From: an uncultured Lachnospiraceae bacterium
GTDB taxonomy: Bacteria; Bacillota; Clostridia; Lachnospirales; Lachnospiraceae
NCBI GenBank assembly: GCA_910578085.1
Contig: CAJTPM010000030.1
Location: forward strand, 1 to 48,882
DNA: 48,882 nucleotides
Direction: 5' to 3'
In this document: piece by piece, positions 1-8,036 of the stretch
Layout: every line of letters starts with the position of its first letter
How positions within the stretch are numbered: position 1 is the stretch's first letter
Notes under the pieces: generated by a model
Database searches by the model: none
Told to the model about the DNA's origin: nothing
Seen by the model: only the letters and a program-made list of their open reading frames with translations
Made by a program: the position numbers and the translations under genes

Positions 1-247
1 TTTCCTTTTTTACTGCTTTCTTAGGTTTGTTTCGTTCGTTCTTTTTTTCTTTCTCTGAAATCATTCCGCTGTCTCTCCCTGGCCCGGCTCACTTATCATG
101 CTTCGGGCCCCCTTCCGCTTTGCGCTCTCTCGCTTCGCTTCCGGTTAGAATCTTCACAGCTTCGGAATATTTTCAGGGCTGCATTACTGTTTATTTGTCA
201 AGGTCCTATGCTGCTTTCTCACAGGTTTCCTGCGCGACAGCTTTGTT
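1..247 (-). other. Probable rRNA operon leader (runs off left edge)
   Basis: No credible coding sequence is seen on either strand here. Read on the minus strand it follows a strong promoter (248-276) and looks like the untranslated leader that precedes 16S rRNA in Lachnospiraceae, including a second TTGACA-containing stretch near 195-202 and a purine-rich run near the edge. The 16S gene itself would lie outside the window, so this is inference from promoter strength, leader style and tRNA neighbours. Confidence 0.45.
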
Positions 248-276
248 ATCTTATCACGCCGTTCCTTCTGTGTCAA
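248..276 (-). promoter_or_regulatory. Sigma-A promoter, probably of an rRNA operon
   Basis: On the minus strand a perfect TTGACA (271-276) is followed by a 17-base spacer and TAAGAT (248-253). Transcription would start near 241 and run off the left end of the window. It lies just downstream of two tRNA-Ser genes on the same strand, which is a common setting for rrn promoters. Confidence 0.6.
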
Positions 277-313
277 GCACTTTTTTCATTTTCTTCAGAA
301 TTTTCCTTCTGAG

Positions 314-403
314 CGGAGAAGGAGGGATTTGAACCCTCGCGCCGCTATTAACGACCTGCACCCTTTCCAGGGGTGTCCCTTCGGCCAGCTTGGGTACTTC
401 TCC
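314..403 (-). tRNA. tRNA-Ser (anticodon GGA)
   Basis: The minus strand folds into a class II tRNA: acceptor GGAGAAG pairs with CTTCTCC, the T arm is GAGGG/CCCTC around TTCAAAT, a long variable arm is present as expected for serine, and the anticodon loop CTGGAAA sits on a CACCC/GGGTG stem. The discriminator base is G, as in serine tRNAs. CCA is not encoded (CTC follows), so it must be added enzymatically. RNase Z, which processes such 3' ends, is encoded at 3313-4230. Confidence 0.95.
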
Positions 404-518
404 AAGTGTAGCAGAATCTGAATTCTTTCTACTTCTATTTAATTCAAATGAGAGCTGCCTCAGACTGTTTCAACCGGATCTGAGCGTTCCTCATTTTCCT
501 TTGGAGTTATATCTCCAG

Positions 519-604
519 CGGAGAGGATGGGATTCGAACCCATGCGCCCTTTCGGACAAACGGTTTTCAAGACCGCCTCGTTATGACCACTTCGATACCT
601 CTCC
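519..604 (-). tRNA. tRNA-Ser (anticodon UGA)
   Basis: The minus strand folds into a second class II serine tRNA: acceptor GGAGAGG pairs with CCTCTCC, T arm ATGGG/CCCAT around TTCGAAT, long variable arm, and anticodon loop CTTGAAA. The discriminator is G and CCA is not encoded. It lies 115 bases upstream of tRNA-Ser(GGA) in the same direction, and both are probably made from the promoter at 637-665. Confidence 0.95.
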
Positions 605-636
605 AAAGTGTACCACTTCAAATCAGTGCAAGAGAT

Positions 637-665
637 ATTCTAGCAAAAATGAATTGCCATGTCAA
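637..665 (-). promoter_or_regulatory. Promoter of the tRNA-Ser pair
   Basis: On the minus strand TTGACA (660-665), a 17-base spacer and TAGAAT (637-642) form a near-consensus sigma-A promoter. The predicted start near 630 is about 26 bases upstream of tRNA-Ser(UGA). It sits just beyond the ispD stop codon, so the tRNAs do not depend on the upstream protein operon. Confidence 0.75.
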
Positions 666-682
666 CACATTTTATGAAAGTT

Positions 683-1429
683 TTACCTGTTTTTCTCCAA
701 AATTTTCTCAGCCACCACCAGATCCTCCGGTGTCGTCAGTTTAATGTTCTCATAGGAGCCCTCTACCAGTTTTACCCGGTGGTCCGTAAAATATTCCACC
801 ACCATCGCGTCATCCGTGATATGAATGTTCTCCTGTCTTACTTTCTCTATATTTTTCTCCAGTGCCGCATAAGCTTTCGCGATGATTCCTGTCTCGAAAA
901 CCTGGGGCGTATGCATATTCCAGATCAGGTTTCTGTCCGGTGTTTGGGATACAAAGCCTTCTTCATCCGCAATCTTTACCGTATCTTTGCTGCGCACCGC
1001 ACTGACACAGGCGCCGTATTTGCACACCGCTTCATAGGTATCCTGCAAAATTTCTTCTGTCAGGAAAGGTCTCGCTCCATCATGCACAAACACATAGCCA
1101 TCTCTGTTGGGCACAGCCATATCGCCGGAAACAATAAGCCGCACGGCACTGGCCACGGAAAGATACCTTTCACTGCCGCCGGCGATCACCGTATCTACTT
1201 TATGGTATCCGTATTTGCGCACGATCTCTTCTGTCGCAAAGACGATGGTATCTGCCCCCGTCACCAGAATACAGTCATCTATGATTTCAGATTCTTCCAC
1301 TGCCTGCAACGCATAACAGATCAGAGGCTTTCCGCAAAGCGGCATAAACTGTTTTGCCACGCCGCTCTTCATTCTCCTGCCACTTCCCGCCGCAAGGATC
1401 ACCGCCGTACATCTTTTCTTTCTATTCAT
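683..1429 (-). CDS. ispD: 2-C-methyl-D-erythritol 4-phosphate cytidylyltransferase IspD
   Basis: This 248-residue protein catalyses CTP-dependent activation of methylerythritol phosphate, the third step of the MEP isoprenoid pathway, in the cytosol. The N-terminal nucleotide-binding motif AAGSGRRM with a following lysine is clear (residues 13-26), and the family motifs VHDGARPF in the middle and TDDAMVVE plus TTPEDL near the C-terminus are all present. Length is typical. It is the last protein gene of the tsa run, 135 bases after tsaD, with no obvious terminator between them. No other MEP gene is in the window. Confidence 0.93.
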   Translation of the reverse strand: MNRKKRCTAVILAAGSGRRMKSGVAKQFMPLCGKPLICYALQAVEESEIIDDCILVTGADTIVFATEEIVRKYGYHKVDTVIAGGSERYLSVASAVRLIVSGDMAVPNRDGYVFVHDGARPFLTEEILQDTYEAVCKYGACVSAVRSKDTVKIADEEGFVSQTPDRNLIWNMHTPQVFETGIIAKAYAALEKNIEKVRQENIHITDDAMVVEYFTDHRVKLVEGSYENIKLTTPEDLVVAEKILEKNR

Positions 1430-1564
1430 TATCCTTTTTCATTCTTTCCGCTGAAAGCAGGTGTGTATAAAGCTGAATACTTTCCATCCACCACCAAAAT
1501 CCAACCTCCGACCTGCAGTGGCTCATATGCCCGATTCACTGATTTTTTGACAGCAGCTGCCCGT

Positions 1565-2602
1565 TCAAATGCCCCCACCGCGCTCCCCCAGTTTTAAATT
1601 CGGTACGGCATTCAGGTCATATCCGCTGCGCACACCCTTCCGGTATTCAAAATAACCTGCCGCCCCGATCATCGCCGCATTATCTGTACAAAAAACCGGA
1701 GATGGATAATAAAATTCCAGATTCTCTTTCCGGCATGCCTCCACAAAAGCAGCACGCAGAGAGGAATTGGAAGCCACCCCGCCGGCGATGGCAAATTTTC
1801 GGAAGCCATATTCCTTCACCGCCGCCATGGAATGTTCCACCAGCACGTCCACCACTGCCTTCTGGAAAGACGCCGCCACATCTGCCTGATCAAAAGACTC
1901 CCCTTTCATCTGGCAGTTGTTCAGATAATTGAGTACCGCCGACTTCAAACCGCTGAAGCTGAAATCATAGACTGACTCCACTACCTTCGCCCGGGGGAAA
2001 TGGATAGCATCCGGGTTCCCCAGTTTTGATACCTTATCGATCTTCGGCCCGCCGGGATACCCAAGTCCAATGGCTCTCGCCACCTTATCAAAGGCTTCCC
2101 CCGCCGCATCATCCCTGGTCCTGCCGATCACTTCATATTCCCCATAATCTTTTACCACCACCAGATGAGAATGCCCCCCGGATGCAACAAGACAGGCAAA
2201 AGGAGGTTCAAGATCTCCATGTTCGATATAATTGGCGCTGATATGCCCTTCAATATGATGCACGCCAATGAGCGGGATCCCTGTAGAAAAACTCAGTGCT
2301 TTTGCAAAGGAAACACCGATCAGCAGCGGCCCCACCAAACCAGGCCCATAAGTCACCGCTATCGCAGTCATATCCCCAAGTTTTTTCCCGGCCTGATCAA
2401 GGGCCGCCTGCACCACCTGGTTAATTTTCTCGATATGCTTTCTCGAAGCGATCTCCGGCACCACACCACCATAAATCGTGTGCAGTTCTATCTGCGAATA
2501 TATCATATTGGACAGAACTTCCCTGCCGTCTTTCACTACCGCAGCCGCTGTCTCATCACAGGAACTTTCTATCGCCAGAATAAATATTTCTTTTTCTTCC
2601 AT
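1565..2602 (-). CDS. tsaD: tRNA N6-adenosine threonylcarbamoyltransferase TsaD
   Basis: TsaD transfers threonylcarbamoyl from its AMP adduct to A37 of ANN-decoding tRNAs, giving t6A, in a complex with TsaB and TsaE, both encoded upstream. The protein starts with the ASKHA-type SSCDET motif, carries the metal-binding HHIEGH motif near residue 110 and the SGGHSHL and GGVASN motifs. I start it at the ATG at 2602 (345 residues), which has GGTGG eight bases upstream and matches the usual N-terminus; an in-frame upstream ATG would add about 21 residues that do not resemble the family. Confidence 0.93.
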   Translation of the reverse strand: MEEKEIFILAIESSCDETAAAVVKDGREVLSNMIYSQIELHTIYGGVVPEIASRKHIEKINQVVQAALDQAGKKLGDMTAIAVTYGPGLVGPLLIGVSFAKALSFSTGIPLIGVHHIEGHISANYIEHGDLEPPFACLVASGGHSHLVVVKDYGEYEVIGRTRDDAAGEAFDKVARAIGLGYPGGPKIDKVSKLGNPDAIHFPRAKVVESVYDFSFSGLKSAVLNYLNNCQMKGESFDQADVAASFQKAVVDVLVEHSMAAVKEYGFRKFAIAGGVASNSSLRAAFVEACRKENLEFYYPSPVFCTDNAAMIGAAGYFEYRKGVRSGYDLNAVPNLKLGERGGGI

Positions 2603-2701
2603 CTTTTCCACCATACCTGTACACATGCAGCAGGCCACATGGCGCATTTTCACCCGGTGCGGCATATGTGCCGGACTGTTTCGCAGGCTTTCTTTTCCTG
2701 C

Positions 2702-3280
2702 CTATTCCATCGCTTCCGTTTTATCTTCGGCCGGCGTCCAGCCTAAGATCTTCCACCTTCCACTGTCATCTTTGCGCAATACATAGACCTCTTTGATCGT
2801 CATCAGACCCGTCTTCTGCCGCATGGTATAAATGCATCTGATCTGTGCGCATTCTCTTCCGTTGTAAGTGTAGTAATCCACCGCCGTACTGGAAGAGAGC
2901 GCTACATGGGACAAAACCGTATCAGACGCCGCGAAAGCGGCTATTTCCGCCTTCAGATCTTCAATATACATCTCTTCACTCTGATAATCCACAAGCTCCG
3001 CATCATACAGTTCCATGGCTTTGTCAGCCAGCTTTTTCAGCTCCTCATCCGTGGGATTCTCACCGTAATAGCAGCTCATAATTTCATTATAATATTTTAT
3101 CACTTCCCGGACTGTAGCAGGATAGTCAGTCTCCAGATTTTTGAGCAGTACGTCCTCCACTGCCGATGTTTCTACCTCCGGATCTGACCGTTCCACTTTA
3201 TTGACCAGATAGTAGTACAGTGCAAACACCGTGATCACCATAACTGCCAGTACTGCTGCTGATTTTGGACCTTTTCTCAT
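2702..3280 (-). CDS. Small membrane-anchored protein, function unknown
   Basis: I do not assign a function. From the ATG at 3280, which has a GGGGAGG ribosome binding site, the 192-residue product has a short basic N-terminus, one hydrophobic segment at about residues 8-25 (signal anchor), then a soluble, probably extracytoplasmic domain. The first half of that domain is helical and acidic; the C-terminal part, about residues 120-185, looks like a small alpha-beta fold ending in a motif of the type RWKILGW. It sits between rnz and tsaD in the same direction, so it is probably co-transcribed with the tRNA-modification genes. An upstream in-frame start (3307) is less likely. Confidence 0.7.
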   Translation of the reverse strand: MRKGPKSAAVLAVMVITVFALYYYLVNKVERSDPEVETSAVEDVLLKNLETDYPATVREVIKYYNEIMSCYYGENPTDEELKKLADKAMELYDAELVDYQSEEMYIEDLKAEIAAFAASDTVLSHVALSSSTAVDYYTYNGRECAQIRCIYTMRQKTGLMTIKEVYVLRKDDSGRWKILGWTPAEDKTEAME

Positions 3281-3312
3281 GAGAAACCTCCCCGCCATAA
3301 CAGGCAAATCCT

Positions 3313-4230
3313 TTATGAATCGCTTTCTTCAAACTGAAGTTCCATACTTTTTCCGTCTTTCCCCGCATATGCTCTGGGAAATATCTTTCTCACTTCATCC
3401 ATAAAAGGTTCCGGCCTTGTCAGAGACGGGCTGTAGTGGGTCAGCCACAGCTGTCCGACCGCTGCCTTTTTTGCAAGTTTTGCCGCCTCCTGGAACGTCA
3501 TATGTTTGTGTTCTTTTGCTTTTTCCTGTTTATCCGCCTCCCCATACATCCCTTCGCAGATAAACAGATCGGACCCCGCCGCATGGGTCACGATACTTTC
3601 GGTTGGTCTGGTATCCGTACAGTAAGTCAGTTTCAGCCCTTTTCTCGGCGCTCCCAAAACCATCTCAGGAATCAGCAGGCCCTTCTCCGTCTCGATGCGC
3701 TCTCCCTTCTGAAGCCTGCTCCAGTATTTCATCTCTATTCCCAGTTCTTTTGCCCTGTCAACCTGAAACCGCCCGATCCTGTCAAGGGAAATACTATACC
3801 CATAGCATACCACATTATGATTTACTCGAAAAGCCTGCATCCGCAGTTCTTCAAAAGAAAAGTTTTCTTCCGCCTCCGAAAGCTCCTTACATTGAATTTC
3901 AAAGGGCAGTTCCGGCGCGATCGTCCTGAGAGCACCCACTACCCTGGTCAACCCCCTGGGGCCCACCAGCATTAACGGTTCCTTACGCTCTGCATTCCCC
4001 ATAGTCAGAAGCATGCCCGGCAGACCGCTGATATGATCCGCATGGTAATGTGTAAAACAGATCATATCAATAGGATTGGGACTCCATCCCTTTTCTTTTA
4101 AAGCGATCTGCGTGCCCTCCCCACAATCTATCAATATACTGTGGCCGTTATACCGCACCATCAACGAAGTGAGCCATCTATAAGGAAGAGGCATCATCCC
4201 CCCTGTTCCCAGCAAACATACATCCAGCAT
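3313..4230 (-). CDS. rnz: Ribonuclease Z (tRNA 3' endonuclease)
   Basis: A 305-residue metallo-beta-lactamase-fold protein of the RNase Z family, which cuts tRNA precursors after the discriminator base. The zinc-binding motif appears as THYHADHISGLPGML (about residues 60-74), preceded by a GTGG motif at the start and DCGEGTQ near residue 36, both typical of the family. A further metal ligand is likely in the CTDTRP segment and a late histidine in WLTHYSP. The tRNA genes at 314-604 lack encoded CCA and are natural substrates. It is co-directional with rimI and the membrane protein gene. Confidence 0.85.
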   Translation of the reverse strand: MLDVCLLGTGGMMPLPYRWLTSLMVRYNGHSILIDCGEGTQIALKEKGWSPNPIDMICFTHYHADHISGLPGMLLTMGNAERKEPLMLVGPRGLTRVVGALRTIAPELPFEIQCKELSEAEENFSFEELRMQAFRVNHNVVCYGYSISLDRIGRFQVDRAKELGIEMKYWSRLQKGERIETEKGLLIPEMVLGAPRKGLKLTYCTDTRPTESIVTHAAGSDLFICEGMYGEADKQEKAKEHKHMTFQEAAKLAKKAAVGQLWLTHYSPSLTRPEPFMDEVRKIFPRAYAGKDGKSMELQFEESDS

Positions 4231-4351
4231 CCATTTATTCCTTCTTTCTTATCACTACCGCTTTCCTCAGAAACGGTATACTCTGCATTACATCTTTTCC
4301 CTGCTTCCGCCCCCACAGCTTTTATACTTTCTCTTTCAGGGACAGTTCTTC

Positions 4352-4822
4352 TTATCTGACACTCCTGTCACTTTCTGTGCACCGATGCCACAGGATCAAA
4401 GCGTCTTCCACTGGTTTTGTATAGAAATTCTTTCTGCGCCCCTCCGGAACAAAGCCGAATTTCTCATAAAGCCTGATAGCCGCCCTATTGGAAGCACGTA
4501 CCTCCAGGGTAAATGCGGTAATCCCCCGCTCCTTTCCCCGCTTTAACAGTTCCGCCAGCATACGCTCTGCAATTTTCTGTCTCCGGAAAGCCGCTGCCAC
4601 GGCCACATTGCTGATATCTCCCTCTCCCAGTATATCAAGTACCCCACATACCCCTGCAAGCTCTCCGCTCTCCGTTTCCGCTGCCAGATAAATGGCATCC
4701 TCATTCATCAATGTACTCAGATAGGCATTTTCCGACCAGGCTTCCGAAAAGCACTCCCGCTCAAGAGCCGCTGCCACTGAAGCATCTTTCGGCGTCATCC
4801 TGCGAATTTTTATTTCTGTCAT
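4352..4822 (-). CDS. rimI: Ribosomal protein S18-alanine N-acetyltransferase RimI
   Basis: A GNAT-fold acetyltransferase of 156 residues. The acetyl-CoA binding segment is IAERML preceded by RRQK, a slightly altered version of the usual R/Q-x-x-G-x-G/A loop, and the family motif EVRASNRAAIRLYEKFGF follows. Its position between tsaB and tsaD is the classical gene order for RimI. I start it at 4822, giving the usual short N-terminus with a GGGAG site; the frame is open further upstream to 4879 but that extension lacks family resemblance. Confidence 0.85.
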   Translation of the reverse strand: MTEIKIRRMTPKDASVAAALERECFSEAWSENAYLSTLMNEDAIYLAAETESGELAGVCGVLDILGEGDISNVAVAAAFRRQKIAERMLAELLKRGKERGITAFTLEVRASNRAAIRLYEKFGFVPEGRRKNFYTKPVEDALILWHRCTESDRSVR

Positions 4823-4912
4823 ACAGGTCTCTCCCGTCCGTAGGCACTCCATCTTTTCAGCAGGCTTCTGTTGTGCCATCCCTTTCTGCCCGCTTTCTCA
4901 CAACGGCTTTTC

Positions 4913-5635
4913 TCAGGACTGACCGCCCTTTTCGATCCGCTCCCGCTCCGCCTGAGAAAGTCTCAGATACTCCGGCGTATATTCTGCGGCCGTCTTCATT
5001 TTTCCCTGCTCATAATACTTTGCCGCAAGCGCCGCTACAGCCGCTGCCCGCTGCCGGTTCATATGTGCCGGCGCAAAGGTATACGGCACTCTGACCAGAT
5101 CTTTTATCTGTTCCCTGAAAACAGGCACACCGTCTCCCAAAAACATGACGCTCCTGCCGGTTTTGTTGCAGGCTTCCAGTATCTCTGCCACAGGCACGGC
5201 GCATTGCTCTCTTATGACGCTCATGTCATATCCACCGGTATTGTTTTCTGAAAACCCATACAATCCTGTATATGTCTGATTTCTTCTTGCGTCCATGAGA
5301 GGGCACACTATTTTGTCTGTCCCATACAGGTTATAGGCTAATCCGGCAAGCGTCGGCACCGGGATGATCGGTTTATCCAACGCAAAACCGAATCCTTTCG
5401 CCGTGGCCGAACCGATACGAAGTCCGGTAAAAGAACCGGGGCCCGAAGTCACTGCCACCGCATCGATCTCTTCCATATGAAATTCTGTCTTTTCCCTGAC
5501 CGCTTCCAGCATCGGAAGCAGTGTCTGAGAATGCGTCTTTTTCGCATGTATGGAAAATTCCGCTAAAGTCAGGTCATTCTCCCAAAGCGCTACCGAAGCG
5601 GTCTGCCCGGAACTGTCAATTGCAAGTATTTTCAT
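4913..5635 (-). CDS. tsaB: tRNA threonylcarbamoyladenosine biosynthesis protein TsaB
   Basis: A 240-residue ASKHA-fold partner of TsaD needed for t6A formation. The N-terminus ILAIDSSGQTASVAL and the GPGSFTGLRIG motif (near residue 65) are diagnostic. The long C-terminal half is variable, as usual. The ATG overlaps the tsaE stop codon (ATGA), which points to translational coupling, and rimI follows about 90 bases downstream. Confidence 0.92.
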   Translation of the reverse strand: MKILAIDSSGQTASVALWENDLTLAEFSIHAKKTHSQTLLPMLEAVREKTEFHMEEIDAVAVTSGPGSFTGLRIGSATAKGFGFALDKPIIPVPTLAGLAYNLYGTDKIVCPLMDARRNQTYTGLYGFSENNTGGYDMSVIREQCAVPVAEILEACNKTGRSVMFLGDGVPVFREQIKDLVRVPYTFAPAHMNRQRAAAVAALAAKYYEQGKMKTAAEYTPEYLRLSQAERERIEKGGQS

Positions 5636-6078
5636 GAAAGCCCTACCTCTTTTATAGTGATCCTTCGATAATCAAACCCTTTTTCCAGGTCTTTTTCTAT
5701 CATGATCTCCGTGCGTTGTTCGGGCAGAAGCTCTTCTATCAGATCCGCCCACTCGACAATACACAGCCCCTCACCGTAAAAATATTCCTCACAGCCGATC
5801 TCTTCCATTTCGGACGGATCTCCGATGCGGTACACATCCAGATGATATAACGGTATTCTGCCGCTTTCATAGACCTGAACGATCGTAAATGTAGGACTGT
5901 TTACCGGTTCCTCTATGCCCAGCCCTTTTGCGATGCCCTGGGTCAGTACAGTCTTTCCCACTCCCAGATCTCCTGTCAGTGTACAAAACTGGCCCGGTAC
6001 TCCCTCACGTCCCAGTTTTTCCCCAAGCGCAAAAGTATCTTCCGGCCCGTAGCTTTCATATACTGTCTCTGTCTTCAC
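5632..6078 (-). CDS. tsaE: tRNA threonylcarbamoyladenosine biosynthesis ATPase TsaE
   Basis: A P-loop ATPase of 148 residues that drives the TsaBDE complex. Walker A is GDLGVGKT, followed by SPTFT, YHLDVYR and IVEWAD, the standard TsaE series. I choose the GTG at 6078, preceded at five bases by GGGGGTG; a TTG at 6108 in the same frame would add ten residues of no clear family character. It is the second gene of the run, after the YcxB-like gene, and overlaps tsaB. Confidence 0.9.
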   Translation of the reverse strand: MKTETVYESYGPEDTFALGEKLGREGVPGQFCTLTGDLGVGKTVLTQGIAKGLGIEEPVNSPTFTIVQVYESGRIPLYHLDVYRIGDPSEMEEIGCEEYFYGEGLCIVEWADLIEELLPEQRTEIMIEKDLEKGFDYRRITIKEVGLS

Positions 6079-6117
6079 TTCCGCACCCCCATATCTGCCT
6101 GGGCACAAGCTCTGAAC

Positions 6118-6597
6118 TTATGCCGTTTTAATCTTCATTTTATCCGGCGCCACATACCGGGATACCAGTTGCACAAATTCCCCGCTTCTTTCTCCCAGCA
6201 CCCGCTTTGGAAAAAGAAAGGCATTTGTCCTGGAAGTATACAGCATTATTGTTTTCCCGGTGGAAGAAGCTTTCGTAATACTTTCCCAGGAAACAGGCTG
6301 TTTCTCTTCTTCCGTGGAAATTTCCAGGCCCTCTTCCGACAATCTGTAATGTAAAGGCTTCCGAAAGACCGGCGACTGTGCCTGGGCCGCTGCTTTTATA
6401 TGCAGCGTCCAGGGAAAATACAGGATGATAAACGCGCCGATCACCAGATACAGAGGCGTCCCCGTATTGATAAAACCCACGACAAAAAGACAGCCCACGA
6501 TCGTTCCGAACAGCCCTGACGGCGAAGTATAGGCATGGTGGAGCTGATAATCATATAAATCCTTTTTCGTAATCTGTACGTCTAATTCCATTTCCAT
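6118..6597 (-). CDS. YcxB-like membrane protein
   Basis: A 159-residue protein with two adjacent membrane segments (about residues 28-65) and a cytoplasmic C-terminal domain containing the VSWESI-type segment seen in YcxB-family proteins. Its role is unknown. The ATG at 6597 has GGAG eight bases upstream, better than the start at 6621. It stands first in the tsaE-tsaB-rimI run, 39 bases before tsaE, and probably belongs to the same transcript. Confidence 0.7.
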   Translation of the reverse strand: MEMELDVQITKKDLYDYQLHHAYTSPSGLFGTIVGCLFVVGFINTGTPLYLVIGAFIILYFPWTLHIKAAAQAQSPVFRKPLHYRLSEEGLEISTEEEKQPVSWESITKASSTGKTIMLYTSRTNAFLFPKRVLGERSGEFVQLVSRYVAPDKMKIKTA

Positions 6598-6656
6598 TCC
6601 GGAATCTCCATTCTGATACAATATATTTATAATTTTGACACCTTTTCACAGTGCGA

Positions 6657-6684
6657 TAAAAAGCGCCTACATCGCAGGCGCTTT
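6657..6684 (-). terminator. Intrinsic terminator after ribU
   Basis: An inverted repeat (AAAAGCGCCT ... AGGCGCTTTT) with a short loop gives a GC-rich stem followed on the minus strand by a T-rich run. It separates ribU from the YcxB-tsaE run. The flanking A and T runs would also let it work on the plus strand, but no plus-strand gene is nearby. Confidence 0.75.
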
Positions 6685-6781
6685 TCACGACATTTCACTG
6701 TCATATTATACAACAGAATATATCCTTTTTTCAACTGTTCTTTTTTCTTCCTGATCTTTTCCATTACTGTTAAGCACCGGA

Positions 6782-7555
6782 CTATCCCGAAACACTCATC
6801 CTGTCTTTCTTCTTCTGCCTTCCCTTAAGCGGTTCGGAATCTTTCAGAATCGGGCTCAGTTTTTTGTAGACAAGCAACGTTACAACAGAAACAGATGCCC
6901 CTTTCAGTAAATTTAACGGCGCCACTGCCATGATCACAAAACTCGACACGCCTGTGATCCCCGGATTGATCGCTGTACCCATTCCAATGATCGCATCCAA
7001 CGGCATGCCATACAGTTCAGCAAATTTAGGCAGCAGATATACCGCGTTGAACGCCGTCCCGATCACAGTCATGACAAGAGTACCCGATACACAACCCACC
7101 ACCGCGTTTTTCCTCGTTTTTTTCAGAAGGTAAATAATGGAAGCGGGCAGCAGAAAGCTGCAGCCGATGGCAAAATTTGCCAGATCTCCCACAAAGGCAG
7201 TAGTTGTCCCTTTCATCAAAAGCTTTAATACAATTTTGCATAGCTCTATCATCACACCCGCCACAGGTCCATAAGCGAAAGTTCCGATTAAAGCCGGCAA
7301 TTCCGAAAAATCAATTTTATAGAAGGGCGGCGCGAAGGGAACAGGAAATTCAAATAACATTAAAACTGCTGATATTGCCGAAAACACACCGATCACCGCT
7401 ATCTTTCTTGTGGACAGCACCCGCTCTGAATCACCGGACACCTTTTTAGCCCATTTTTCCGCTCCGTAAGCCACCAGAAACAGCGCACAGATCACTGCCA
7501 GAAACTCCAATAAAAATACCACATTTTCCTGAATACTTTGTAACAGTCCGTTCAT
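6782..7555 (-). CDS. ribU: Riboflavin ECF transporter substrate-binding subunit RibU
   Basis: RibU is the membrane S-component that captures riboflavin for a shared energy-coupling factor module, which is not encoded in this window. The 257-residue protein is highly hydrophobic, with about six to seven membrane segments and the family motif FPVPFAPPFYKIDFSELPAL in the first third. An extra N-terminal hydrophobic helix (residues 12-32) makes it longer than the usual 190-200 residues. The start at 7555 has AGGAGA; the open frame reaching 7666 is leader RNA. The gene lies under an FMN riboswitch (7778-7925), which fits its function. Confidence 0.9.
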   Translation of the reverse strand: MNGLLQSIQENVVFLLEFLAVICALFLVAYGAEKWAKKVSGDSERVLSTRKIAVIGVFSAISAVLMLFEFPVPFAPPFYKIDFSELPALIGTFAYGPVAGVMIELCKIVLKLLMKGTTTAFVGDLANFAIGCSFLLPASIIYLLKKTRKNAVVGCVSGTLVMTVIGTAFNAVYLLPKFAELYGMPLDAIIGMGTAINPGITGVSSFVIMAVAPLNLLKGASVSVVTLLVYKKLSPILKDSEPLKGRQKKKDRMSVSG

Positions 7556-7690
7556 TTTCTTTTCTCCTTTTCCATTGAATTTCAGAAGGAGTTCTTCTGC
7601 TGACGGAGAAGGGAACTCTCTCCGCAGGCCAGTTTCATTGCGCGCAGTATTGACCGGCACATACACGCTTCATAAGTGGCCCTACACTAA

Positions 7691-7716
7691 AGAAGCCCCG
7701 CATATCCATGCGGGGC
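7691..7716 (-). terminator. Riboswitch-controlled terminator before ribU
   Basis: A nine-base-pair stem (GCCCCGCAT with ATGCGGGGC, four-base loop, 7695-7716) followed on the minus strand by TTCTTTAG lies between the FMN aptamer and ribU. It is placed as the expression platform. A second small hairpin with stem ATGCCG/CGGCAT (7740-7758) lies between aptamer and terminator and could be part of the alternative fold. Confidence 0.7.
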
Positions 7717-7777
7717 ATTGCTGCAAAATCACCTTCGGCATGCCGATCAGCACGGCATCCGACTATGTATCTTTCAC

Positions 7778-7925
7778 AGTTTCTTCTTTCATCCAGACTT
7801 TACTGTCGGTTTTGGATTCTCACCAAATCAGCCATTTGCATGGGTCGTAGACTCGCCGCATTTCCGCTTTTCCAGCAGAAAACGTATCACCACCGGTAGG
7901 GAATTTCACCCAACCCCGAAGAACT
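7778..7925 (-). promoter_or_regulatory. FMN riboswitch (RFN element)
   Basis: Read on the minus strand, the conserved RFN segments appear in order: CTTCGGGGTTGGGTGAAATT, then CCCTACCGGTGGTGAT, then GACCCATGCAAATGGC, and GGTGAGAATCC with a final GTCTGGATGAAAGAAGA. The ends AGTTCTTC and GAAGAAACT pair as P1. FMN binding is expected to end transcription at 7691-7716 and so reduce riboflavin uptake through RibU. Confidence 0.95.
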
Positions 7926-7947
7926 TCTCTATACTGTTTACTCAGAC

Positions 7948-7976
7948 AGGATAACATGAAATGCGGATAAAATCAA
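7948..7976 (-). promoter_or_regulatory. Promoter of riboswitch-ribU
   Basis: TTGATT (7971-7976) and TATCCT (7948-7953) with a 17-base spacer on the minus strand place the transcription start near 7941, about 15 bases before the aptamer. Confidence 0.55.
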
Positions 7977-8036
7977 GCACTTTCAAAATTTCCGATGTCT
8001 GTCAATATAACGTCTGCCCCTTTTGCTTCTGAGCTG

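Noticed and set aside
659..1597. 312-codon plus-strand open frame
   Set aside because: Antisense to ispD, whose motifs are complete.
7556..7666. N-terminal extension of RibU
   Set aside because: The extension is leader RNA; the ATG at 7555 has a good ribosome binding site and restores the family start.
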